A stretch of DNA of 64,000 nucleotides from Gonatopus flavifemur (lineage: Eukaryota > Arthropoda > Insecta > Hymenoptera > Dryinidae): assembly GCA_018340375.1 (NCBI GenBank), contig JAFFJZ010000010.1, forward strand, positions 186,001 to 250,000, given 5' to 3'. The position numbers were made by a program, and so were the translations under genes. Below the pieces are notes generated by a model. That model saw nothing but the letters and a program-made list of their open reading frames with translations. It was not told where the DNA came from and ran no database searches. Every line of letters begins with the position of its first letter. The first letter of the stretch is position 1. Shown here piece after piece: positions 1-10,280 of this stretch.

Positions 1-317
1 CGATCAATTACGCACAGAATCTAACAAAAACAGTTTTTATCCTCATTTGATGTGAATCGTTAGGAACGTGTAAATGAATTACATCAAATAAAGATAAAAA
101 CTGTTTTCGTCATGTCCTATGGTAGATATACGGGAGGGGGGGGGGGAGGCTGTCTGGACCAATTAGTGCTAGTGCCCAAGTACACAGACACACACTCAGT
201 CAAGTAAAGTCACACGGATACGAGTGGTGTTCAAGGTCGGAAGGGAATGGGGTCATTTGAATTTACACGTGATCAGTATTATTATAGGTAATTTATTATG
301 GATAATTCCTTTATGAT
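1..317. other. Unassigned non-coding sequence with a G-run
   Basis: I see no gene. A run of 11 G lies at 136-146. The sequence shows no clear inverted repeat of its own and leads into the hairpin element that starts near 318. Confidence 0.5.
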
Positions 318-736
318 ATATGATACGCTAAGAGCAAAAGTGGCACCCAAATTCTTGTCAAGCAAAAACAGGACAGGAACTTTTGAGAGCAAGAATGGAA
401 CGTCAAAAGTTCCGAGCAAAAGCGATACACCTATAATTCAGAACAAGAGAGCAACCACAGAAATCTCCGAGCAAAAATGAAACACTGATAGAGCTCGAGC
501 AAAAACGAACCAACGCACAATCCAATTTTGTATTTATGCGCTGGTTCGTTTTTGCTCGAGCTCTATCAGTGTTTCATTTTTGCTCGGAGATTTCTGTGGT
601 TGCTCTCTTGTTCTGAATTATAGGTGTATCGTTTTTGCTCGGAACTTTTGACGTTCCATTCTTGCTCTCAAAAGTTCCTGTCCTGTTTTTGCTTGACAAC
701 AATTTGGGTGCCACTTTTGCCCTTAGCGTATCATAT
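318..736. mobile_element. Foldback element with GAGCAAAA boxes
   Basis: The segment is a near-perfect hairpin: an arm of about 195 bp at 318-512 is the reverse complement of 541-736, with a loop of about 28 bp. Each arm carries seven copies of the box GAGCAAAA (variants AAGCAAAAA, GAGCAAG), spaced about 23-34 bp apart; in the left arm they begin near 331, 360, 387, 413, 448, 471 and 495. A 60-codon open frame at 298-480 is only a reading of the left arm. Regular boxes in both arms suggest binding sites for a trans-acting transposase, but that is inference. Superfamily is not assigned. Confidence 0.8.
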
Positions 737-827
737 GAGAGTCAGTTTTAGGAAATGGAGACGCTGCCTCTGTAAGATGTGGATGATTATGATTGTGTGA
801 ACAATGTTCTATTATTTTCTCTCACTA

Positions 828-1045
828 CCCAAGTAACACAAGAATTTCTCAAATATGCTATGATTATTCTGTGTATACAAAGAGAATGTGCGAATAAGAC
901 TATTTTGGAGAAATCCGTAAAGATATTTCATGAAGGTGCATAGAATATAATGATTCGAAACAGTCTCATTTGGAAGTTCTAAGGATGTTCGTATAGGCTT
1001 CTCCAAACTCGTTCTTAGCATTCTTAATCTCTTGTGTTATTGGGG
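828..1045. mobile_element. MITE with CCCAAGTAACACAAG ends, TA-flanked
   Basis: This 218-bp element has terminal inverted repeats (left CCCAAGTAACACAAGAA, right end reverse complement CCCCAATAACACAAGAG) and a TA on both sides (826-827, 1046-1047). It is an uninterrupted relative of the element at 29401-29903: both share internal words such as GAAACAGTCTCATTTGGA. It therefore shows what the target looked like before the insertion at 29429. No coding capacity. Confidence 0.8.
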
Positions 1046-1129
1046 TATGCACTGTACCACATTTTTATTGTGAATTAGTTTTCTCATTAAGTGCAGTAGT
1101 TTTATACTGACGGGAATTTGAGTTTTAAT

Positions 1130-1287
1130 AAAATTGTTCCGAATATTTCTACAATATTCGTGGCGAATATTATGAGAATATCTCAAACAGTCCCATTCAA
1201 ATATTCTGAGAATATGAGTAGAATATATTCGGATATCCTCAACGTATATTCTTGAAATGTTCTCAGAATGTGCGTATGCTACTTGGG
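1130..1287. repeat. Near-palindromic word array with one CCCAAGTAGCA end
   Basis: Degenerate copies of GAATATTCTGAGAATAT follow each other through this stretch. It stops at 1287 with ATGCTACTTGGG, the reverse complement of the CCCAAGTAGCAT terminal repeat used by the neighbouring MITE. I could not find the matching left end, so this is probably a truncated or diverged relative lying tail-on to 828-1045. Confidence 0.5.
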
Positions 1288-1988
1288 TGGGGATCTGTAG
1301 TCCAAAACGTTGTAGTGAAACAAAACATAGTCTGAGTATGACTTTTCTCAATTCTTATTGTAACAATTACACAACGTTGACATTTTTCATCGATTTTCAG
1401 ATTTTTTCATGACAAGAAGTCAGAAGTTTCCAAATCTTGAAGAAAGCAAGATTCGAAAAAAGCGAAAATGGAATGGTTACAAAATTGGGATACTTCGCAA
1501 AAATTTTGAAAAATAAATTTTGTCGTTTTTTCGACAGAAAATGAAAAATAATAGGTGACATATTAATCGAAATGCCAAAAAAAAACAACGATGTAATGTA
1601 AAAAGTCAGTTGGAAGCTTTCAGCTTTTTCAAATTTTACGAAATGACAAAACTTGTTATTTGCATTTCATCATGTCATAAACAGTATGTTAAATTAAAGA
1701 GTTTTGTACTGTCTTGGTTTTCTCTGGAAATTCACTTCTTTTCATCTTGGAAAATGGTGTTAAATTTTTACACAGTAAAAAACGTGCATCATGTTAATTT
1801 TTCAAAATTACTCAGATATCAATAAACTTGGAATTAATAAAGTGTGAGTTGGTACAATTGGAATCAGGCCAGTACAGCTGGAACCAAGTTGATTCTATAA
1901 TTGAGGTTAGACCAGCCATTATGGGCTGTCTGCGATTGGCTAGCTTTTATTTACGATTATTTTCTTTTTCACATCCTTTTTGTTTCAG
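1288..1988. other. Unassigned AT-rich sequence
   Basis: No repeat pair or convincing gene is visible. Short open frames here (1397-1588 minus, 1610-1825 plus) are rich in F, K and N and look like chance frames in AT-rich DNA. The last 30 bases form a pyrimidine-rich tract ending in TTTCAG at 1988, a possible splice acceptor. Confidence 0.4.
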
Positions 1989-2191
1989 AAATACCTTCCT
2001 TTTTGAATGGTTCAATTTCCGTTTTAAAACTATCATTCGAATATGTGTACGTTTAATGGAAACCGTTGAAGTGTTGAAAATTTTATATTGCGAATCAAAA
2101 ATTGATATAAAAAACTCATTGAATACGATGATGAAAAAAAACACTCCTCTGCGATATAAGATGTTTATTGCCTCAAACGGAACAAATGCAA
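1989..2191 (+). CDS. Candidate internal exon, unknown protein
   Basis: A strong acceptor-like tract (CATCCTTTTTGTTTCAG) is followed by one open frame of about 67 codons, while the other two frames close quickly. The frame runs to a possible donor at AAA/GTAAAA near 2191. The peptide begins NTFLFEWFNFRFK and contains a mixed hydrophobic and charged segment with ESKIDIKNSL. I do not recognise a domain. The same frame stays open upstream through the presumed acceptor, so an unspliced chance frame is the alternative. Evidence is signal-based only. Confidence 0.25.
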
Positions 2192-3335
2192 AGTAAAAAT
2201 ATCCTCAAACTAAAAAAGATAACATGAAAATTCTGTCGTATCCATCGTGGAAATATCCGAATCAAATAAAATAATGATCAATGAACCGATTGGTGGTGAC
2301 AATATGTCAGTGGATTTTTTCTGTCGAGGGCAACGATTGATTACTTATCATTGGCCCGAAAGTGCAGTGCACTCACTATTCGCTGTAGATTCGTTGAAAA
2401 CACACGACTGATATCACCGCTACACGAATCTGGACGTAAATATATTGCAAGTCATATTTCTGAGAAGAATTCACAAGACACGTATTGATGCCAGAACATG
2501 GAATTTTTATACTCTAGAATTTCGAACAATTGTCATTCCTCAATCAATGTTATTCAATTAACTGAACCAAATAAAACCACTACACGAGTGATTTGTTAAT
2601 TCATATTCTCTGTGGTCATTTCGTCGATCATTGAATATTATCAACATCATTCTCAAGACCACTCATTCATTCTACTTTTACTGTCAAATATAATCACTAA
2701 GAATTTCATACCAACTTTCCTTGGGTCATTCACTTTATCTCGATCAGATAAATTACAAACTTGTTCAAACGAACAAATGATATATTTTATTCAAAACAAG
2801 AATTATAATGTAGAAATGTTAATCATCACGTCAACAATGATACAATTTTACATGAAAATTTCCAGAAAGAAATGTATGATAAGTCATGATTCATCGTTAT
2901 TTATGTTTGTCTTTCATGCCAGTAATCGAAATCAGAATTCTACACTGAGCGACAGATCCTGGTACGAAAACGTTTAGATCCTTTACCCCCCCCCCCCCCT
3001 CACCACCCTCCTTTGATGCACAGTATGGGTGGTGATGGTGATATTATCTCAAACGCCACAATTCTATCGTGTGTTCTGCCTTCATAACGACATTCAAACC
3101 CGTTGTGTTTAGCAAAACTATATGACTAAAGCTGGAAACGCAATGTACCGGTTTGAGTTGTACAAGCATGACTACATTCCACTCTTCTTCCTTTCTTATA
3201 GTTGTGCGGACACTTGAACATTGCAATTGAAATCATCGATTTGCGAACGTATTCATACTCATAAAGACGCGTTACTCGAATGAAGAAATGTGGAGAAAAA
3301 TAGTTTTCTTGTTAGAACAGTGGAACTTCTCAACC
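2192..3335. other. Unassigned sequence, C-run at 2986-2999
   Basis: No repeat pairing and no supported gene. A 121-codon frame at 2612-2977 has the composition expected of AT-rich noise (I, S, F, N) and no flanking signals. A run of 14 C is at 2986-2999. Confidence 0.4.
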
Positions 3336-3800
3336 CAAGTAGTAAAGTACATTCTAAAAATATTCTTATCAAATCTGTGGAATGCACTGCATTTAAGACT
3401 CCCACAAACAACGTAGATCAATTGTAATTATCAATAAAAAGTTCTTCTAACATAGCGCGAATGTTTCAGTAATATGTCCAGAATATACATACCCCTAGTA
3501 ATACCCCATGTGAAAATTGCCAAAGTTGTCAAAAGGCACAGTACTGGCAAGTTTGAATTTACCATAAGTTGGTAAAAAACAACGGTTCCTGTTTAGGGTC
3601 ATTACTGTTCCTTGAATGGCATCGATTATTGGAAAGTTTTCAAAAGATACTCGTGTCTGTTAACAGACAGTCTTAGGTCAGTACTGAATCATCACTATTT
3701 AATGAAAATCCAACTTCCAGGAAAGCGGAACTGTGTCAGTGCAGAACCAGAGTTAGTAAGATTATGGGGTAATCCACGCTGAAAGAAAGATATTTCTTCC
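3336..3800. repeat. Diverged repeat sharing CAGTACTGGCAAG with 32.5 kb
   Basis: The left edge CCCAAGTAGTAAAG resembles the CCCAAGTAGCA ends seen elsewhere. The block around 3530-3600 (CAGTACTGGCAAGTTTGAAT, then CCATAAGTTGGTAA) matches 32555-32605 (CAGTACTGGCAAGTTCTATT, CCATAGTTCGGTAA), so this is an old dispersed repeat. No complete terminal repeat pair could be drawn. Confidence 0.45.
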
Positions 3801-4144
3801 ATAACAATACTATTCAGCTATTATAGCTATCTGGAGTGTGGGGCTGCCGGTATTGCTACCACAAACTCAATGGATCATTCCAGGAACAATCCAGATTGGT
3901 ATGAAACCATTGAGTTCGTTATCAGATCAGAACGATGTACATATCGCTAATACAGCTCTCTGTCATAAGTGTCATTACCATACTTCAGATCGTTACCATA
4001 ACGACACGATGTTTTCAGTGCATGTAAAAAAATTGGACATAGCTTGGTCGAAACTAAACATACATTGTGTATGGAAATGGGCATGGAAAACTATACATGT
4101 TTAAATCACTTATCTATTGGTCCTCTCTTCAAATAACATTGATA
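3801..4144. other. Unassigned sequence
   Basis: An 88-codon frame at 3838-4104 has no recognisable domain. The sequence holds scattered CATTACCATA and ATTGAGT words that hint at an old array but do not pair into an element. Confidence 0.35.
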
Positions 4145-4410
4145 CGCGGAAAAAAATGACCACGTAAAAATTACATGAAAAGTGAGGTTATGATTACGGT
4201 GTGGATTTCATGTAGAATTTACTCCAGAGTCCTGTTGGATTTACATTGTTATCGTAGTTACCATGGCAACACGCCTGCCGTTTACTTCAGTAGCAATGTA
4301 CACATAACCAATATGAATTCCAATATCAATTTTACTCCAATTGCATTCACGTCGGCAGTTATGTTGAAATAACAACAACCAATGTAGAATCCACACGTGA
4401 TTTTTCCCCG
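4145..4410. mobile_element. MITE with CGCGGAAAAA / CGGGGAAAAA ends, TA-flanked
   Basis: The left end CGCGGAAAAAAATGACCACG mirrors the right end, whose reverse complement is CGGGGAAAAATCACGTG. TA lies on both sides (4143-4144, 4411-4412). It belongs to the loose group of elements in this window whose ends start CACGG or CACTG followed by an A-run. Two overlapping 65-codon frames on opposite strands are shadows of its internal CATGTAGAATT-like words. Confidence 0.6.
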
Positions 4411-4506
4411 TAGGTTTTGCGTGTCCATTTCCATGCACAATTTATGTTTAACTTGGACCAAATTGATCTAATTTTTTGATATGGAAACATACAAAATACA
4501 ATACGG

Positions 4507-4685
4507 GTCACTATCAGGGGCGGAGTGACCACGTAGAGAATGTGGAAAACTGCACATGGCCGCGCTATTTCCAGATTTTGAGCCGCTGGGCTTCCATATT
4601 TCGGACGTTTTTTTGAACTTGTCCAGCGCCATTCAGAACGGTTTCCATATCAAAATTTAGGAGCCAGTCCACCCTTGGTCACTAT
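4507..4685. mobile_element. hAT-type MITE with perfect 8-bp target duplication
   Basis: The element spans 4515-4677 (163 bp). It begins CAGGGGCGGAGTGACC and ends GGAGCCAGTCCACCCTTG, an imperfect inverted pair. It is bounded by identical octamers GTCACTAT at 4507-4514 and 4678-4685. Ends starting CAG and an 8-bp duplication are the signature of hAT transposons. Non-autonomous and non-coding. Confidence 0.85.
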
Positions 4686-4718
4686 TCATACTATGTTGTC
4701 TGAATCCAAAATCGGTAA

Positions 4719-4734
4719 GGGGGGGGGGGGGGGG
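4719..4734. repeat. Poly-G run of 16
   Basis: Sixteen uninterrupted G. Similar G- or C-runs of 11-15 occur at 136, 2986, 22352 and 30326. Confidence 0.9.
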
Positions 4735-4739
4735 AAGAG

Positions 4740-5690
4740 TTGAAATCAACTTCATGACAACACAAATATTCAAGTAGGCCCAGACTACGCCAGTGTTGAA
4801 GCAGAGTGAAAATGGTTCATACCCTATATAAAACTCTGCCAATTGGCACATGGCTTCCTCGTTTGTATCATATAATGCAGGTTGCAAGAAAATATTTTCC
4901 ATAGTTTTCAACCGATTGTCATGATAACCATGTGGGAACACTGTCGGATCACGACTAGAACATGGCATAAATTTTGTTGCAATTGGATAGCAGGAAGCAG
5001 AAACATGCCCTTGTCCCAAAATCACAATTTGTGATAACACGTTTCCTGTCCGTCTCCCACTTTCTTGTAAAGATCAGGTTGGAACTTATATAAGACAACC
5101 ATCGACACTGCATAAAATTGTGGTAAAAATTTAATAACGATCGAATGATAGAAACGGAGGATATCCGCATGATAGCGGCATTTACGAGATTTTCAAATTT
5201 TATGTTGAAGCTTAATGCTTACCATCTTCTTCCCTCGTTTCCAATGTGCTTGAAATTTATATCGTACAATTAACACCTTGCGAATTGAATGTGGCATTCG
5301 GATGATAGGGATATAGGGAAGGCGTGCTTTCAAAATTTCGGCCAAAGAACGCGGATCGCAAAAAAAATTTTCAGCAGTTTCCAACCGATTAGTATGAAAT
5401 TCATATGGGGCCACTAGTGGATCATACTCAGAACGTGGTATAAGTTTCATCCGAAGTGGATGATGGGAAACGGAGATATGAGCTTTCGTAAAATCACAAT
5501 TCCTTTTACATTTTTTCTCACCCCTCCGGTTCTTCTGTAACAATCAGGTTACTCATATGAGATCACTAATCAATACTACATATAACCGTGGTTCAAATTC
5601 CAAGACGATCGAACAATAAGAACGGAAAATATGCGCATTCGCAAAATTTGCGCACACAACACAGACAGACAGACAGACAGATACAAAATC
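4740..5690 (-). repeat. Two diverged tandem copies of a ~470-bp repeat ending in (GACA)n
   Basis: Copy A (about 4740-5205) and copy B (about 5215-5690) align in order: CAACCGATTGTCATGATAAC with CAACCGATTAGTATGAAATT, AATCACAATTTG with AATCACAATTCC, ATCAGGTTGGAAC with ATCAGGTTACTC, and AACGATCGAATGATAGAAAC with GACGATCGAACAATAAGAAC. On the minus strand each copy keeps an open frame (4657-5040 and 5193-5543) whose peptides also align, sharing NRLKTMEN / NRLETAEN and DPTVFP / DPLVAP. Copy B ends in ACAGACAGACAGACAG. This looks like a piece of a retrotransposon or another dispersed repeat. I do not recognise the family. Confidence 0.6.
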
Positions 5691-5960
5691 AAAAATTTTC
5701 CTAGACTTTGGAGGAACATTTTGGCCGAAGAGATTTTGAGTTTAGAGACCAAAAAATTTCTGGTCCCCGAAAACGATCACAAAGCTTTCCTTTAACGAGG
5801 AAGCATTCAATGAATTCAAAATGAAAACTTATTGGATTCCCGGACAATTCATCATGAAACCTCGATGAGTTCTTTCTGAACATTAAGTTGTTCATTAAGA
5901 GTTCATTTTGAATTCAAAATATTCATAATGGATACATATTGATTAGCATAACGGGAACTC
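5691..5960. repeat. Repeat tail shared with 40595-40700
   Basis: The segment AGAGATTTTGAGTTTAGAGA, then CGATCACAAAGCTTTCCTTT and GAGGAAGCA, matches 40608-40680 (AGAGATTTTCAGTTTGGAGA, GATCACAAAGCTTCCCTCTA, GAGGAAGCA). The phrase TTTTGAATTCAAAAT followed by GGCATAACGGG-type sequence also recurs near 44670-44785. It is the continuation of the preceding repeat and probably its terminal part. Confidence 0.55.
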
Positions 5961-6156
5961 TCTGCAGGGGGTGCTGTATGGGATGATTGTCCATGTTTCA
6001 TATAATTCTTTCTCATGATACAGTGATAATGTCATTTAGAAGCGAAAATATACCCATCGATCGATGAAAACAAGCGATGCATGTGTGATGCACACATAAT
6101 TTTTTCACAAATTCGAAATAAATTTTTCTTGAGAGAAATTATTTGATTGAAAATGG
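5961..6156. other. Unassigned sequence
   Basis: No feature seen between the repeat tail and the LINE target duplication. Confidence 0.4.
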
Positions 6157-6769
6157 AAATGGTTTTAGTCATCATCATCATGAAGTAATCAGTCTTATGA
6201 CTGGTTTGATGAAATCCTCCAACCCTGTCTATTATCCGCTAACCGCTTAATTTCTGCATACCTATGGCAACCCTTATCTTGTATAATTCGCTTCATATAA
6301 CTCAATCTAGGTCTACCTCTTCGAGTTTTACCATTCATTTTTCCTTCCAATATTGTTTTCCATAAGCTATCATGCCTTAATGTGTGTCCTATCAGATTAC
6401 TTCTTCTTTTCACGACCTGTCTCAAGAGACTTCTTTTTTCATTGACCTTCTCGAGTACTTCTTCATTTCTTACTTTCTCTATCCACTTTATTCTAAGCAT
6501 CTTTCTATAACACCACATTTCAAAAGCTTCAAGTCTTCGTTGATCAGTTTTCCCCATTGTCCAAGTTTCGCAACCATATAATGCTGTGCCCCAAACGTAA
6601 CTTTTCAAGAATTTCTTCCTCACTGCTAAGCTGATACATATTCTTCGAACACAGTAACTGTTTCTTTCGGTGGAAAGCCTGTTTTCCTTGTGCTATTCTT
6701 GCTCTTATATCTCTTTCGCTTCTACCATTTTCTGTAATTATGCTTCCTAGATATTTAAATGGTTTTAGT
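6157..6769 (-). mobile_element. 5'-truncated non-LTR retrotransposon (LINE) with 13-bp target duplication
   Basis: The LINE fragment occupies 6170-6756 on the minus strand, between identical 13-mers AAATGGTTTTAGT at 6157-6169 and 6757-6769. It encodes the C-terminal end of a reverse transcriptase: KYLGSIITENG, a frame break near 6620, then ALYGCETWT, RRLEAFEMWCYRKMLRIKW and KMNGKTRRGRPRLSYMKRI. These are typical of the RTE/BovB-like group of insect retroelements (group assignment is from family knowledge). After the stop comes a short 3' UTR ending in (GAT)n. The 5' truncation right before KYLG is normal for target-primed insertion. A second copy lies at 8036-8269. Confidence 0.9.
6195..6756 (-). 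pseudogene. Reverse transcriptase C-terminal fragment, frameshifted
   Basis: Two overlapping open frames carry successive parts of one protein. Up to about 6620 the frame encodes KYLGSIITENGRSERDIRAR and QGKQAFHRKKQLL. After one frame shift the second frame encodes YVWGTALYGCETWTM and continues to the stop codon at 6195. The catalytic YxDD palm region is not present because the copy is truncated, so it cannot be active. The rest of the retroelement protein (endonuclease, fingers and palm) is missing. Confidence 0.85.
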
Positions 6770-6849
6770 ACCCTGCTTAAAATATCATATAGAATCATAA
6801 TCTACAATATTCTATACGATTCTATACATGAAATTTTAAGCAGGGTACT
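6767..6849. repeat. Short hairpin AGTACCCTGCTT...AAGCAGGGTACT
   Basis: An inverted repeat of about 30 bp per arm (AGTACCCTGCTTAAAAT with ATTTTAAGCAGGGTACT) closes on a loop of about 20 bp. It abuts the LINE insertion. It may be a very small foldback element or a pre-existing hairpin at the insertion target. Confidence 0.6.
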
Positions 6850-7365
6850 CTCTAAAATGTTTTCAAGACATATGTACGCATAGCTTGGCTTTGGTGTACG
6901 TTTACAGGTGAGGTCATAATCGAGCCCAGTGTGGCAGCTAAGGGTTAAATTCGCAGTTTTATAGAATTTTGATCACTGGTTTCAAAAGTTCAGACGATTT
7001 TACGTGGGGAAATATTTGGGTAAAATTTTATAACGTTCGATTCTGTGGTGAACATAAAAGTCGCTCAAAGAAATTTTGAAAAAGCGTCTGTTTGGTTGTA
7101 AACGGGTCAATATCATCATGATCCAATATTGAATAACTATGTTCGAATTCAAGATCGCAATTCTTTCTCTCCCCGCTCCTAAACATATTCTATTTTCCTT
7201 ATTCCTCACACGCGTCCAATAAAATATACTTCATATTTACAAATATCTTTGCCTTATCTCTACACTTAAACTTTTTTTTATCTTTCCTCTATATTTCCTG
7301 TGAGTCATTCCTCATTCCATTCGTTCATCTTGTTCTATTCTATCAGAATCGTTCTCAGTCCAATT
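6850..7365. other. Unassigned sequence
   Basis: No gene or repeat pair recognised. Confidence 0.4.
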
Positions 7366-7704
7366 ATTTCCTTCAGGGCCGTCTTTAAGGCAGGGCACAC
7401 CGGGCCCGAGCCCAGGGCCTCCTGCAAAAGGGGGGGCCTCTTGGTAGAGAATCGATAAGATTATTACATATTTTCTTAAAAAGGTTACTTGAACAAAATG
7501 AAATCAAGTTATTTTTAAAATAAAACTAATTCTAGATATACGAACAAGTGGAAATTCAGTCAATACTTATTTTAAAGAAAAATCATAATGATTAACGTTA
7601 CAGTGGTTTTTGAAAAATTTCAAGATTTTACGTCTCCTTACATGGGCCTCTACTCTAAGTCGGCCCAGGGCCTTGAAGCAATGAAAGACGGTCCTGATTT
7701 CCTT
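7366..7704. mobile_element. hAT-type MITE with perfect 8-bp target duplication
   Basis: The 323-bp element at 7374-7696 starts CAGGGCCGTCTTTAAGGC and ends GAAAGACGGTCCTG. Identical octamers ATTTCCTT flank it at 7366-7373 and 7697-7704. The GC-rich ends surround an AT-rich core without coding capacity. Confidence 0.9.
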
Positions 7705-7882
7705 TCTATTTCGTGATGAACAACCAGAAATATGAGAATGATGTCATTACTGTTAAATGAACGTGCTTTGAACCGTATCTTGTTCCGAACAAGTGTAAGT
7801 CTGAACAATTGTTTGTATTTAAAATTTGATCAGTACAAAGACCTAATCTTGAGTTAAATTTCATTTGAGTGGGATGTCGATC

Positions 7883-8026
7883 AGGGCCGGTGTCAGGGCA
7901 GGGCGATCAGGGCGGCTGCCCGGGACGGCAAACTTAGGGGGGCGGCAGAGTCTAAGACAGATTTTTTATTCTGATCTCGAATTGATCTCACACTTTTTAG
8001 CACAAGCCATTTTCACTAGGTCGATC
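7883..8026. mobile_element. Solo hAT-like left end
   Basis: CAGGGCCGGTGTCAGGGC followed by GC-rich sequence (GGGCGGCTGCCCGGGACGG) resembles the ends of the neighbouring hAT MITEs. No matching right end was found before the LINE copy at 8036, so no target duplication can be shown. Probably a truncated copy. Confidence 0.45.
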
Positions 8027-8278
8027 ATTATTCATTTGATAGGACATTTGATACATTACGACATGATAGTTTATTGGAAACAATATTGGAAAGGGAAATG
8101 AATGGTAAAACTTGTAAAGGTAGACCTAGATTAAGTTATATGAAACAAATTATACAAGACAAGAGCTGTCGTAGATATGTAGAAATTGAATGTTTGGCGG
8201 GTAATAGACAGGATTGGAGGATTTCATCAAACCAGCTATGAGACTGATTACTTCATGATGATGATGATGATTATTCAT
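8027..8278 (+). mobile_element. Second 5'-truncated LINE tail with target duplication
   Basis: Sequence 8036-8269 encodes the end of the same reverse transcriptase as the copy at 6170-6756. After one frame shift at about 8100 it reads KMNGKTCKGRPRLSYMKQI and then NRQDWRISSNQL and a stop. It shares the 3' UTR ACTGATTACTTCATGATGAT and a (GAT)n tail. Nonamers ATTATTCAT at 8027-8035 and 8270-8278 are the probable target duplication. Two copies of one LINE tail in opposite orientation lie only 1.3 kb apart. Confidence 0.8.
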
Positions 8279-8301
8279 AGGGAGAAGCAAGGAAAGTTGA
8301 A

Positions 8302-8463
8302 CTCTTTTACAGAGATGGGCACTTTTGTACTCCCGGAATACTTTTACTGGGAGTACTTTTTTTTTGACCTCATATGAAGGCATAAAGACATTTTACACAA
8401 GAAAAAAAAGTACTCCCAGTCAAAGTATTCCGGGAGTACAAAAGTGCCCTCCCTGCCCTTTTA
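8302..8463. mobile_element. hAT-type foldback MITE, 8-bp target duplication with one mismatch
   Basis: The element spans 8310-8455 (146 bp), with ends CAGAGATGGGCACTTTTG and CAAAAGTGCCCTCCCTG. The arms pair for about 50 bp each (ACTCCCGGAATACTTT with AAAGTATTCCGGGAGT). Flanking octamers are CTCTTTTA and CCCTTTTA. It lies 30 bp past the LINE tail. Confidence 0.8.
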
Positions 8464-8891
8464 TTAGTTCAATCAGGGTGTTTGAATCTGGAATTTTGTC
8501 GTTTGTTTCATTGGTTCTTCTTTTCAAACAAACCACGTAATTCACCCATTCCGTTAAAATTCCATAACCGCTGGACATTCTGGCTCAATAAAACGTGATT
8601 CGGAATAAAATGGGAGAAAATATTTTTCTATTAAAGATTCTTTCCATAATACAAATTACAAGGGGGCATTTGCATGATTATTTTCGCTTGGATATTCATT
8701 GTAGGCAATTCCCATTAATGTTGTACGTTATATCATGGTTCAGTTCAAGTTAGGCCTATAGTTAGGATTTCAGTAGAAAAATTTCAAAATTCCATCAATA
8801 TTTTTTCAACTTATTCCAGTTTGAGCTTCAAAGCAGAAAACATTTTATCACTCAATTTGCGAGATATTTGAAGTTGCATTCAACATGATAT
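8464..8891. other. Unassigned sequence
   Basis: Nothing supported. Confidence 0.4.
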
Positions 8892-8999
8892 CCCACACAA
8901 CACTTCAGTTGAGAAAGAGTTCATAATGAATCAATTTGGAACTATGAGAATTGCAAATAAATGCATTAAAAACTCTTTCTGAACTGTGGTATTGTGTGG
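8892..8999. mobile_element. Small MITE with CCCACACAACAC ends
   Basis: The ends CCCACACAACACTTCAGTTG and the reverse complement of the right end, CCACACAATACCACAGTTC, pair, and AGAAAGAGTT / AACTCTTTCT continues the stem. 108 bp, non-coding. The ends resemble those of the 2.6-kb element at 26820-29375 (CCCACACAGCAC). Confidence 0.65.
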
Positions 9000-9541
9000 T
9001 TTATGTTTGTCTATGATATATTTCAAATATAACTATAAATATGTCAGTAACTAAACAATGTTTTCTGCTTTGAGCCTCAGAATAGAAATATTAAGTAGAG
9101 CAATTTACGAACTTGTAACCTTCAAACAGTAATATCGGTCTCACAACTGTTAGACCGGGGTTTACGGTTGACGTGATTTTGAGAGGTGTTACCGTTTAAG
9201 GGTCAAAACAGAACGTTTTTAGAAATTCTTATGAATTGATCAGTTCAAAAAAAATTTTGAGACAATTCCATTCGAGTTCTCGAAAAAAAAATGCTTTGGG
9301 TGGCTGGGAAATTTATTGTCCTCATCCTTATTATTTCCACTGAGCACCAACTGAGAATTACACGAAGTGTCAAAATTAAATTTCACAAGAATTATAATCA
9401 TTATTTCAAAGCAATCATCCGCCACATGAGGGGAAAGTTAACGAGTGAATTCCAAATTTTGATATTCTTAAGAAAACTACGAGCATTTTTTTATATCACG
9501 ATTACTTTCGTTCTGTCTATTTTTTCGTTGGTATTCAAATT
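9000..9541. other. Unassigned sequence
   Basis: Open frames 9240-9425 (minus) and 9291-9698 (plus) overlap and have no recognisable features. I treat both as chance frames. Confidence 0.35.
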
Positions 9542-9750
9542 CCCACACAGCACAAATACATTCTATTCATATAATATAAATATAGTTTTCAAAATATCAA
9601 ATATTTATAAGATATGTGTTGATATCCAGCCCTCGTGTTTTATATATTGTATATATATTAAAATCACCAATTTTCCATATAGAATTCATATTCAATAAAT
9701 ATTGACCAAATATTGTAAGAATATTTATTTCATATGTCTGGCAGCATAAG
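9542..9750. repeat. CCCACACAGCAC end with AATATTTATT word array
   Basis: CCCACACAGCACAAATACAT begins a run of AATATT/ATATTTATAA-like words. The same end starts the element at 26820. No right end is visible, so this is a one-sided relic. Confidence 0.5.
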
Positions 9751-10280
9751 CATATTATATACATATAGTAACATGATGAGGTATAAAATATTATTTTGAA
9801 GCGCCCAAGCTGATAGTTTTTGTCCCAACATCGAAGTTGAATCACATTTTGTTTCGGCTATATCAAGATTGGGAGTACTTTGGAGATGAGAATTATCATT
9901 ATCATATAAAACAGATCTCGTATCATGGAAGTTCAAATCAATGGTGCCATATAAATCATTCGATGCAACAGCTCTCATTCCCAACGTATCATTCTGATCA
10001 TCCGGTGGTAAAATTTCAATTGAATCTGAATTTTCATCATCGAGTGGAACATTTTCTAATACTTCATTATGTACGCTAATTTTTTCAATGTCTTTCTTGG
10101 AAGAGTTTCTGTTTCTGTCTCTCTTACTCCCGCCATATACGGGGTCGTTCTATCTATACTACGTCTTTGTTATTCAACATTGTTTGTATATTTGAATATA
10201 CAGTGTATATATAGATATACAAAGTTCCTAACCAATACTGCAATAATTTACTTCAAAATTTGTCCTCACTGCATTGGTGA
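9751..10280. other. Unassigned sequence
   Basis: Only short AT-rich open frames. No repeat pairing recognised. Confidence 0.35.

Noticed and set aside
298..480. 60-codon open frame
   Set aside because: It lies in the left arm of the 318-736 hairpin and its codons simply spell the repeated GAGCAAAA box.
2612..2977. 121-codon open frame
   Set aside because: Long, but with low-information composition, no splice or start context, and no recognisable motif.
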